27,616 nucleotides of DNA from Brachionus plicatilis. Lineage: Eukaryota > Rotifera > Eurotatoria > Ploima > Brachionidae. The notes below the pieces were generated by a model. It searched no databases. It was not told the DNA's origin and saw nothing but the letters and a program-made list of their open reading frames with translations. The translations under genes were made by a program, and so were the position numbers. Of the stretch, positions 7,891 to 16,812 are shown in pieces (position 1 is the stretch's first letter; each line of letters begins with the position of its first letter). The stretch spans positions 266,671 to 294,286 of the forward strand of contig QEOQ01000312.1 in NCBI GenBank assembly GCA_010279815.1, in the 5' to 3' direction.

Positions 7891-10800
7891 ATGGCCTGTA
7901 AAAGAAGTCACCTTCAATATTATGATGAAGACGACGAATCTTCATCCGAACAACTATCCGATGAAGAATCAAATGAAGAAAGTGATTCAAGCAACAAGGA
8001 AAATAAAATTATGTGCATGTCATCATCACTAGCTAAGCCTAAATCATTTAAAAAATTAAAAAAAGGTTTAAAATAGAATTAATTTTTTTTAAGATCATAA
8101 AAAAAATTTTTCTTCTAAAATTTGCAGATGAGACCGAGTATCCAGAGGAAATCGAAATTCTCAAAGAAGCTCTTTCAAAAGCGCCACCTGCAGGTCAATA
8201 TTCAGCAAGCGGCGAAGCAAGCGAACTGCCCACTATGCTTGGCCTGCACATCAAAGATTTCGGTGATGTGTCTCTGCCCATAAATGCTCTTCAAGCAGAA
8301 GAACTCATCAAAAAATGTGCCCGGGCTCCTTATGGTCACAACTTTGACACTTTGGTTAACAGAGAAGTACGCGACTCGTACCAACTTGAGCCATCCTCAA
8401 TTGAAATTAAAAACCCCGAGTGGTCATCAAAGCTCCAAGAACTAGTGGACAGAGTGTGCACTCAATTGGGCTGCAAGGGAAAAGCCGAGGCAAAGCTTTA
8501 CAAACTTTTGTTGTACAAAACTGGTGGACACTTCAAAAAGCACCGCGATTCAGAAAAAGACCAAAACATGTTTGCCACGCTAGTTTTACAATTGCCAAGC
8601 ATCCACACAGGCGGAGATTTAGTCATACACAATCTTGATAAAAGTACAACTATACACGACTTTGGTAAAAGCAGCAATAATGCAGCTTTTACAATTCATT
8701 ATGCTGGCCATTACGCGGACGCTGAGCATGAACTAACTGAAGTAACTAGTGGCTTTCGCCTCGCATTGGTCTATTCACTTTGCTGGATCAATGGTAATGG
8801 TATTTGTACTTTCAAAAGTGAAGATCATGGATTGCATCAAGCATTGGAAAGACTAAAAAATAAAGAAAAAATAATTGGAATTATGCTCGAACACCGCTAT
8901 ACGCCTAGATCATTACAGCAGAATGGTATTTGGGGACTCAAAGGCATAGATAATGACCGATACAATATGTTGCATTATGCCAATCACAAATTAAAGGATG
9001 AAGAGAAATTTGATTTTAATCTGGTTCATGCATGTTTAACAGTAGAAACCTACGATGTAAGTGGTAACTACAATGAAAAATATGGATACGATGAATATAA
9101 TGCTTCGGACTATGAATGGGAAGAAAATGAACGCTCTACCGAGATAAAGGAATGGTACGACTCGGATGGCAAACTTAAAGCCAATTTGAATAGAGTGAGC
9201 TTCAGCTCGCGCATATTCGACTATGTAATTGATGTAAACAGAAATCATGTACTAGGCGATGATGATTTTAGAAATGAGAAAACTTTTGGCAAAAAGTATA
9301 TGCATGATGAGATTGATGGTTACACAGGCAATGAGGGCCTTAATAGAACTACAGTCTACAATAGATACTTGATGATTTTAATCCCTAAGACGCACCAATT
9401 CGAACTGTACTGTAAAGCGAATCTAAGTTTCGCCATAGAGTACTTGGGCACTGCCTATACTTCGATGCCTATTGAGTCTTTTACTGAAAAACTAAAAAAG
9501 TGCGTGATGCAACTTAGCCCTGGTAAAATGATTCTGGACTCGTCTTTAGTCACTATTTTAAAAATACTGCCCAAAACTGGTGATTTATCATTGGCAAAAT
9601 TATTTTTGACTAAATTACCCAGAATTGGAGATGGCTTGCTGAAAGGTTTTGTGATTCTAATTCTTACTTTTGGATGGAATGAGCTTGAAGAATCGTTTGA
9701 TTCTTTGCTGAATCAACAAAACCCTATAATTACCAAAAGTAAATTAGTAAAAGTAAGTTTTTAGGTTTTTTTGACGAGGATTAAAAACAAATAAAAAAAG
9801 TTAAGAAAACTATTAGTTTAAAGTAATGAAAATTGCAGTAAATAACATTGAAGAAATTTAAAAATCAAATGAAATTTTGTGTACCAAAATATTTAGTCAT
9901 CATAAAGTTAAAAAGAGATAAAAAATATGAACTCAAAAATTTTAATAAAATATTCTTTTTTCATTTAGAATGAAGTTTGAGTTATACATCAGTGTATTTG
10001 TAAAGCATCAAAAGCTTACTCTTAAAAGATTTTAGGATTTTTTGAATTTTTATTTTCAACTTTTAGATCTAAATTGAATTTTTTTTATTTAAAAAGGGTC
10101 AAAAACACAAAACTAAAAATATATCAAAAAAGTTGAGAACGCATAAGGTTAAGTAAAAAAGTTATTTTTATGTGTTGATTACCATTTTAATAAAAAAAAT
10201 TTTTTAAATATTTTAACAGATTTAGTTTTATGCGTTGTTTATTTGGTTTCATCTTTTTTTAATTTTTTTTAATCTTCACCTTGGTTGTATCTACTGTTAG
10301 ACAAATAAATGTTAAATTTTTTAGACAATGATTGAATTAAATGAACTTGAGCTGGCATTAAAGTGCTGCCAGAAATTTATTTTACCAATCTTTGATGACG
10401 TTAATTATTCCAATAAATTGACCAGTCTTTACTGTGATAGATTGGAAAACCATTTTTTTGCCATTTCGGACACTTTGCTCATGTTTAAAAGGCCAGATTT
10501 TGAGGAATATATTAAAAAGCTGGTTCAGATGCTAACTGAAATGAAGTTGTCAGGAGAAAGCATAAAAAATTTTGTGCAAACAATTAAAAATAATTTTGAA
10601 TTTTACAAAACTTCGCCTTCAGTTTTGTCCATTATTCAAATGCGGATCAACTTTCTTGAAGCGCAAATTGGACCAAGTCTCGAATTCAATTGGAGAATGA
10701 ATGGAACTGTCCAAGGACATCCGCGATTTGAACAGTTCTTAAAAAGTGATGATATGAAAATGGCCTACAGTGGCGTTTTAAATGGTGTTGCTCAAGCAAG

Positions 10801-10984
10801 AAGATTTATTAGTTCTTATTCTGGAGTTAAACAAGATTATTCCGTAAATATGGACTTTAAGGGCAGTGGCTCTAAAGTTATTGTGCATATAACAAAGAAT
10901 AGAGATTACTTTGACTCAAAGGTTAAAAATGTAAAAGCAATGAAATCAGAACTGAAGAATCTCAAGGAGCTCATCAAATCTTAA
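7891..10984 (+). CDS. 2OG-Fe(II) oxygenase (prolyl-4-hydroxylase-like fold), three exons
   Basis: Exons 7891-8065, 8128-9752 and 10325-10984 join in frame (donor gtttaa, acceptor tttgcag; donor gtaagt, acceptor ttttttag) to give 819 residues. Residues 1-60 are acidic and Ser-rich (DEDDESSSEQ), a disordered, probably nuclear or casein-kinase-type tail. The dioxygenase core has the iron ligands H197-x-D199 (KKHRDS) and H259, and the 2-oxoglutarate-binding R269 (SGFRLALVY), with GGDLVIH between. The middle region has the YTGNEG motif (457-462) seen in a eukaryotic family of large, poorly characterised 2OG oxygenases; the C-terminal 219 residues are helical and end with a conserved-looking HPRFEQFLKSDDMKMAYSG segment. 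Substrate is unknown; protein hydroxylation is plausible. The chosen start, aaaATGG, lies after a candidate leader acceptor; an ATG at 7738 would extend it. Exon 2 is clearly richer in G+C than its surroundings. Confidence 0.88.
8066..8127 (+). other. Intron 1 of the oxygenase gene (62 bp)
   Basis: It begins gtttaa and ends tttgcag. It splits a codon after its first base (G|AT), and removing it skips the in-frame TAG at 8074. The downstream frame then stays open from the new junction through the later ATG at 8235, which supports this junction strongly. Confidence 0.8.
9753..10324 (+). other. Intron 2 of the oxygenase gene (572 bp)
   Basis: A perfect donor gtaagt follows a phase-0 codon, and the acceptor is aaattttttag before ACA-ATG. 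Without splicing the frame ends three codons later. The content is A/T-rich and shows no gene or element. Confidence 0.8.
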
Positions 10985-12011
10985 TTAGATAATTTTTTTT
11001 CTTAATTTTTAGACGGTTAATAATCGTGTTATTTTTGCAATTTTTTTTACACTTAAATGTAGCAATATCATACTTTTTTTTCCGTTTTTATAAAAAATTT
11101 GAATCACTGTAAAACACTTGTGTTTTTTAGATCCTAATGTTGTTTGTTTTCTATGTAAATAAATTTAAATTCGATAAATAATGTTTAGATTTTAACTGTT
11201 AAAAATACTTTGAATAAAATGTTAATATTGTTATAAAGAATTAATTTTTACCAAAATCAAATCATATCTTTGTTAGAAATTAAAATGAATAGAATCAAAA
11301 CTTATTTGAAAAAAAATTTTGAAAATTTAATCAAACTTATTAAAATTCACCAATTTATTTTTTTTTATTTTTGTCTTTTCTTTGTTTTGCGCTGTTGCTT
11401 CTCGATAATATCATTTTACGCTAATTTTTGTGATGAAAAACAAAATAGAACAAAAAATTGGAAATAAAATTTTTTTCCTTAATGCTTTCAAAATTTAGTC
11501 AAAAAAAAAATTAAAGTATCTTCGAAATATGTATATTATGTCGAATGTAATCCATTTAATTTCAATCTAATAAGAATTTCAAAGTAACACCAATTAATTT
11601 TTTTCTTAAATTAAACTTTTTTTAAGCATAGTTTGGGAGAATCTCCGAGTTTTTCAAATAGATCAAGCCTTCGTTTAAGCCCTATTGTTAAAAAGTTACC
11701 AAATGAGTATTAAAAATACTATTTTAAAAAGAATAGTTTAAATTTAAGTAAAATTTTTAATTATATGAAATTTTTTTTTTACTTCTCCTTTGAATAAGCC
11801 AAAAAAGCTCATGAATGTGGAAGATTTATCGAAAAGGTAAAGAATACAAGGATTCGATTTTAAATGTGAAATAAACACTTCTGTAATCATACAAGGACAA
11901 AAGCTGACAATTAAAGAAAGAATTTTTAAAATTTATTTTATAATTTAGAACATTTAGACCAGAAAATTGCTACAATTGTTCAAAAGTGACTAAAATTGTT
12001 CAAAAGGTTGA
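10985..12011. other. 3' flank of the oxygenase gene and intergenic DNA
   Basis: AATAAA signals at 11158-11163 and 11213-11218 could polyadenylate the oxygenase mRNA. The 65-codon frame at about 11270 and the patch at 11800-11990 have no recognisable motifs. The latter may be part of the transposase remnant that follows. Confidence 0.5.
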
Positions 12012-12149
12012 TGGAGGAAACGACCGCATTTTCTTGAGTGGTTCAAAATAGTTTTTTTAACTCATTGTGAATCAATAGAGGGGCCTAAATTATTGATACT
12101 TGATGGTCATACTTTACAATTATCCTGTTTTAATCCTGTTATAATCAAA
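12012..12149 (+). pseudogene. pogo/Tigger-like (DDE_1) transposase fragment
   Basis: A frame open between stops at 12009-12011 and 12150-12152 encodes HFLEWFKIVFLTHC followed by GPKLLILDGHT. In DDE_1-type transposases (pogo, Tigger, jerky relatives) the stretch xLLILDGHxSH carries the second catalytic aspartate, and an EWF-xxxFLxH helix precedes it, so the match is specific. Here the expected SH after DGHT is replaced (LQL), and the rest of the catalytic domain is missing or shifted. A possible continuation (GLTPLDLAQL, near 12285) resembles the C-terminal part. It is a dead fragment with no terminal repeats recognised. Confidence 0.65.
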
Positions 12150-12152
12150 TAA

Positions 12153-13406
12153 ATAATCGCTTAATAAATTTATTTAGAAATTTAAAAAATTATTCCTTAA
12201 AAAGTTAAATTGGTAAAAGAGGTTAAAATTCTTCATTTAGGGTTAAATTTCGGGGTTATTATATACAATTTTTGTTGTAATCGAGTAAACTGGTTTAACC
12301 CCTTTGGATCTAGCACAATTAACCTCCAAAGGTAAAGGGATGACTAAAAAAAAGGGGAAATTGGATGACTTTTTTTGAAAGTTTCGAACGAAATGGACGC
12401 GAAATATGCAATAAAGAATAGGGAATCCGGTTGGACTTGATTACCATATTTTAAAACAAAATTTAATTTGAAATAGACAAAATTTTTTTAAATTAAAAAA
12501 TATTTAAGACTCTTTCGTTAATCTTGAAATAACTATTTTAAATGCTAATTTTATTTATTTTTTATCAATATTTTTTCATTTTTTTTAAAATTAGTTAACA
12601 TATTAAAATTTTAAATTTAGATTTGTGTTAAAAGATTTTATCCAAATAGTTTTACTAGCCACAAAAATGTGCCTTGTTCGTGCGCTTGCAAGTTTTTGTA
12701 TCCAAAAAAAAAATGTTTGTTAAAAAGCTTTGAGTGTTAGTTAAAACAAATAAATTATAGCAATTGAAACATAGCAATTGAAATCAACTTCATATACCCT
12801 GACATTACTTTTAATCCTTTATAATTTTTTAATTCATTTTTAAATACTCAAAATCCGATTTAAGAACTTAAAGATTTATATATTTGCTCAATTAGGTTGG
12901 ATTTGTTTAATTAATTAATTAATTTTTTCAAAATCTTGTAATTAAATTAAAAAATATTCTTATATAATTTAATTTTATTCCAGGAAGAAAATTAGAAAAA
13001 TAAAGCATTTGTTTGTGTTTATAAATTTTATTTTTAACTAAAACTAACTAATTTGAATTATTGGATTTTATTTTTCTCAACGTAATTCTTTAAGCTTAAT
13101 GACATTTTTTAAATTTTGAAGCTGATTAGATTTTTCAGTTAATCATCGAAAATAAATTGCAGAATGTTCAAATATTGTTCAGACTATTTTTTATTAAAGC
13201 ACAAAAAAGCGTTTTTTTAATTTCTAATAAATTTTTTTATTTTGCTAATTTGCTTCAATTGTTTAATCAAGGAAATATAAAGAACATCGATACACGCCTA
13301 AATTTAATTTTTTTTAAATATATACTAAATAAAGCTAATCAATTTTAATTTTTTCTATGAAATTGAAAATAAAATAAACATCGTTATTGGAAAATTTTTT
13401 AATTAT
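12153..13406. other. Non-coding AT-rich stretch
   Basis: Apart from the possible transposase tail near 12280-12370 and a small (TTAA)n run near 12908-12926, I see nothing here. The 63-codon frame at 13157-13348 is A/T-driven and has no motif. Confidence 0.5.
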
Positions 13407-13422
13407 AGAAAAAAAATAAAAA

Positions 13423-13865
13423 ATGAGGATCATCGCATTGATTTTTTCTTTATTCTTGATTTTGAAAATATTTGATCAAGTAGATGGACTTTGCTGGAGT
13501 AATGGTTGGGGATGTCAAGATGGCGGATGCAGTCGAAATGGTTTTTAACTTTATTTAAACTTTATTTAAATAATTTTTAGTAAAAATTAGCCATAATTTT
13601 GTGAAGAATTTTGAGGTTTTTTTTATACAAAAATATCTAATATTAGAATTAAACGGTTTAAATTGTTGCATATTTATACGATTTTTATTGTATACTGAAA
13701 TTTTTTTTATTAATTCTTAAATTTTTAGGTGGATATTGCTATGCGAGAAAACGGTTTTGTCAAGTCAACAGAGTGCTAACTCCATGTGGTCGTATATGTT
13801 CATGTGGTGGAATCAGAGAAAGACAACTGGAGAAATATTTTGAAAGATTGAATGTGGTAGAATAA
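13423..13865 (+). CDS. Small secreted cysteine-rich peptide, two exons
   Basis: Exon 1 (13423-13540) and exon 2 (13729-13865) join across a 188-bp intron (gttttt...atttttag) to give 84 residues. Residues 1-22 are a clean signal peptide with a Leu/Ile/Phe core ending VDG. The mature part has eight cysteines (24, 31, 36, 43, 50, 59, 63, 65), all within its first 42 residues, followed by a charged, helix-prone tail. The spacing is C-x6-C-x4-C-x6-C-x6-C-x8-C-x3-C-x-C. A GYC-x6-C segment resembles the gamma-core of antimicrobial peptides, but I cannot place it in a named family; a host-defence or signalling peptide is plausible. An alternative donor (gtaatg, 13499) would keep the frame and give only six cysteines. 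Unspliced, it would stop after 41 residues. The start is in A-rich context, and a polyadenylation signal lies 40 nt past the stop. Confidence 0.75.
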
Positions 13866-13905
13866 ATTTGTTTTATTATATTTCAAAACTTTTAAATTTT
13901 TTTTA

Positions 13906-13911
13906 AATAAA
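13906..13911 (+). terminator. Polyadenylation signal AATAAA for the cysteine-rich peptide gene
   Basis: AATAAA lies 40 nt after the stop codon, followed by a T-rich stretch, as expected of an animal 3' end. Another AATAAA overlaps the stop codon itself (13861-13866). Confidence 0.45.
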
Positions 13912-14232
13912 ATTTTTTCTTTTTGCATCTACATCTCAATTTAAGTTAAATTCAATTCCAAGCATTTTTTAATTTCGTCCTTAAAGTTTTTTTGATATAA
14001 TGATTTTTTATCAGAATTGCTATTTAAACTCAAAAATCAGAATTTATTTTTTTACGTTAAGTACTAAACAGGTCCAAAAATCCCTATAATAAAAAATGCT
14101 TTTTAGGTCTCATAAATTACCTAAGTTAATCAAAATATCTTAGAAAATGAATGTAAAAATAAATGTCTTTTACTAATTTTGTTTTGATTTAAAAAAAGTT
14201 TAGCCTATTTTTAAGAAAAATTTGAAATTATT
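13912..14232. other. Short intergenic stretch
   Basis: A/T-rich DNA between the peptide gene and the first piggyBac copy. No gene seen. Confidence 0.5.
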
Positions 14233-14910
14233 CAAAAAAAAAAATTTGATGTAAATTCAACAAAAAAAATATTTTATAAAAATTTTTTCTAAATTCGTAT
14301 TACTGATTGTTAACAATTTAAACAGATCGATTTAAAACCTTCTCCCCTACCCAAGGAACAAATGTAAATTTTTTAAATTTGTCACAAGTAAAGCTTGATT
14401 TGTTTCCATTACGGAAAAAAATCGGGCTTCAAAAATTCTTGACCAGATGGCTTTGAGAGGAACACTTTGGTAAAAAACACTTAATGCATAAAAGATACCG
14501 ATAAAAGCCAATATATCTCCTTTTGTAAATGAAAGTTTAGGATCTACAGCTTTCTGGTGACAATTGGTAGAATTCAATGTAAATTTATCACGGACAAGTC
14601 AAAAATCATGAAAAATGCTGACAGTTAGGTCTCATTTATTCACGTGTAGAATAGCTTGTTGGTCTAACTTTCTCATTAAAATTTATCTTTTTTCTGACTC
14701 TTCTCTATCATTCAATTGTTCCATTTTTGAAGAATGAAGTTTTTTCATTGTTAGTTTCTCTTTATTCAGGTTATGCATTATCTGAGTCTTCATCTGAGTC
14801 ATATTCAGTATTAAGTTGGTTTGATGTTTTCTTTTCTTCGTCAAAATCATTATCAAAGTCATCATTTTCCTCATAATCATTATAATTATCATCAGAGATT
14901 TCTGATTAGG
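14233..14910 (-). repeat. Duplicated block, copy A (cut by assembly gap)
   Basis: This block matches 15485-16164 closely over its whole length, with scattered substitutions and a few indels (for example a 7-bp difference near 14692 / 15944). It runs straight into the Ns at 14911. It contains the broken piggyBac remnant described separately. Confidence 0.85.
14347..14577 (-). pseudogene. piggyBac transposase remnant, copy A
   Basis: The - strand frame encodes FTKGDILAFIGIFYAL, then LKAIWS and RFFSVMETNQ, then LKNLHLF. This is the beginning of the DDE_Tnp_1_7 domain of piggyBac transposases (FLGIxxxMG, YWS, RFxxxLRxLHF). It stops at TAG before any catalytic aspartate. An acidic stretch (SDDNYNDYEENDDFDNDF, 14774-14905, another frame) resembles the acidic N-terminal part of such transposases but is separated by stops. 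The copy is dead. Confidence 0.7.
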
Positions 14911-15484
14911 NNNNNNNNNNNNNNNNNNNNNNNNNNNNNNNNNNNNNNNNNNNNNNNNNNNNNNNNNNNNNNNNNNNNNNNNNNNNNNNNNNNNNNNNNN
15001 NNNNNNNNNNNNNNNNNNNNNNNNNNNNNNNNNNNNNNNNNNNNNNNNNNNNNNNNNNNNNNNNNNNNNNNNNNNNNNNNNNNNNNNNNNNNNNNNNNNN
15101 NNNNNNNNNNNNNNNNNNNNNNNNNNNNNNNNNNNNNNNNNNNNNNNNNNNNNNNNNNNNNNNNNNNNNNNNNNNNNNNNNNNNNNNNNNNNNNNNNNNN
15201 NNNNNNNNNNNNNNNNNNNNNNNNNNNNNNNNNNNNNNNNNNNNNNNNNNNNNNNNNNNNNNNNNNNNNNNNNNNNNNNNNNNNNNNNNNNNNNNNNNNN
15301 NNNNNNNNNNNNNNNNNNNNNNNNNNNNNNNNNNNNNNNNNNNNNNNNNNNNNNNNNNNNNNNNNNNNNNNNNNNNNNNNNNNNNNNNNNNNNNNNNNNN
15401 NNNNNNNNNNNNNNNNNNNNNNNNNNNNNNNNNNNNNNNNNNNNNNNNNNNNNNNNNNNNNNNNNNNNNNNNNNNNNNNNNNNN
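14911..15484. other. Assembly gap (574 Ns)
   Basis: A run of N separates two near-identical sequence blocks, so the true content and length are unknown. Reading frames that appear to cross it are artefacts. Confidence 1.
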
Positions 15485-16164
15485 AAAAAAATTTGATATA
15501 AATTCAACAAAAAAATATTTTAAAAAAATTTTTTCTAAATTCGTATTACTGATTGCTAACAATTTTTACGGACCGATTTAAAAACCTTCTCCCCTACTCA
15601 AGGAACAAATGTAAATTTTTTAAATTTGTCACAAGTAAAGCTTGATTTGTTTCCATTACGGAAAAAAATCGGGCTTCAAAAATTCTTGACCACATGGCTT
15701 TGAGAGGAACATTTTGAAAAAAAACACTTATTGCATAAAAGATACCGATAAAAGCCAATATATCTCCTTTTGTAAATGAAAGTTTAGGATCTACAGCTTT
15801 CTGGTGACAATTGGTACAATTCAATGTAAATTTTTCACGGACAAGTCAAAAATCATGAAAAATACTGACAGTTAGGTCTCATTTATTCACGTGTAGAATA
15901 GCTTGTTGGTCTAACTTTCTCATTAAAATTTATCTTTTTTCTAAGACTTGACTCTTCTCTATCATTCAATTGTTCCATTCTTGAAGAATGAAGTTTTTTC
16001 AGTGTTGGTTTCTTCTTATTTAGTTTATTCATTATCTGAGTCTTCATCTGAGTCATATTCAGTATTAAAGTGATTTGATGTTTCCTTTTCTTCGTCAAAA
16101 TCATTATCAAAGTCATCATTTTCCTCATAATCATTATAATTATCATCAGAGATTTCTGATTAGG
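15485..16164 (-). repeat. Duplicated block, copy B (starts at the gap)
   Basis: Second copy of 14233-14910 in the same orientation. It begins exactly at the right edge of the gap. Because each copy touches the gap, the assembler may have joined two alleles or two repeat copies here. Confidence 0.85.
15594..15824 (-). pseudogene. piggyBac transposase remnant, copy B
   Basis: Carries the same 76-codon DDE_Tnp_1_7 start as copy A, with a few residue changes (for example AISVFFQNVPLKAMWS), and ends at the equivalent stop. No catalytic triad follows. The shared stop shows that the parent sequence was already dead when it was duplicated. Confidence 0.7.
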
Positions 16165-16275
16165 TATCATTCGCATTACTAAAAAGTTTAAGAACTTTTC
16201 ATCGAGACATGGTTCAAAAATATCATTTATTATGGGAATTAAGTAGAGTTTGAAATTAAAAGCAGAATTAGCCAT
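15883..16275 (-). pseudogene. N-terminal part of the piggyBac remnant, copy B
   Basis: A - strand frame starts ATG at 16275 (MANSAFNFKLYLIPIIND) and continues for 130 codons. In its second half the meaningful reading is a different frame: an acidic segment SEISDDNYNDYEENDD...DEDSDNE at 16028-16159, bounded by stops. Acidic N-terminal regions are typical of piggyBac transposases, so a frameshift near 16160 probably separates the true start from the acidic region. The equivalent left part of copy A lies in the gap. Confidence 0.45.
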
Positions 16276-16654
16276 GTCTTTGATTTATTACACAAAATAA
16301 AAGACAATATTTATGGAGCTTCCAAAAACCCTCTTCGGTTTTAACGCATTCTTTTTTTTGTTGCATGAAAGTAAAAATATTTTTTGATCAAAATTAATTA
16401 ATTATAATATTTTTTTGATTTAATTTTGGTGGAAAAAAATTCGAAAAAATGATTAAATTTATTGAATAATAACCAAAAGAAGCACCAAAAAGGGTCCCTC
16501 CGGTAATTGAAGGTTAAGTCAATCCAACATACATTTGAATCAAATCACCTCTAATTCTTTTTCTTCAAGATTCAAGTTACCTAATTCTATCAAATTCATC
16601 TATCAATTTAGGCTTTTATAAATTATTGAATTATTTAATAAATGTGGCCATTTA
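16276..16654. other. Non-coding stretch
   Basis: No gene seen. A - strand reading near 16500 (PEGPFLVLLLV) may be a further shifted piece of the reverse transcriptase that follows, but it is too weak to claim. Confidence 0.4.
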
Positions 16655-16812
16655 CTGAACGTTGTGAAACTCCACTGTTTTCAATACCCAGCGTGACATA
16701 TCACCTCATACTACTCTTTGCTTTTACCTAAAAGAAATGCTTGGATCCAATGCAAAGGTTCTCCAATAATTCCTAACAAGCTTTATTTGATAGCCAACTT
16801 TATAATGAACTT
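16655..16812 (-). pseudogene. Non-LTR reverse-transcriptase fragment
   Basis: The - strand reads SLLGIIGEPLHWIQAFLLGK, then in another frame QRVV, stop, GDMSRWV. In LINE reverse transcriptases the segment LxxxGIxGxLLxWIxxFLxxRxQRVxVxGxxSxW precedes the GVPQGS motif, so the order and spacing fit. Stops and a frame change show decay. It is on the opposite strand to the fragments at 6062 and 21336. Confidence 0.6.

Noticed and set aside
8202..8384. - strand 60-codon frame inside the oxygenase exon, and similar frames at 8420-8638 (+) and 9036-9248 (-)
   Set aside because: They overlap a strongly supported exon in other frames and show no motif; they are shadows of its coding sequence.
11270..11467. 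65-codon + strand frame with a hydrophobic stretch
   Set aside because: The hydrophobic part arises from T-rich DNA (long ttt runs); no conserved motif, and it lies in the 3' flank of the oxygenase gene.
11944..12050. Frame FRPENCYNCSKVTKIV after an acceptor-like site, with two Cys resembling a zinc finger
   Set aside because: It overlaps the pogo-like fragment in a different frame, has only two cysteines and no histidine partner, and stops quickly.
14683..15562. Long frames on both strands crossing 14911-15484
   Set aside because: They are open only because Ns contain no stops; the real flanking parts are short.
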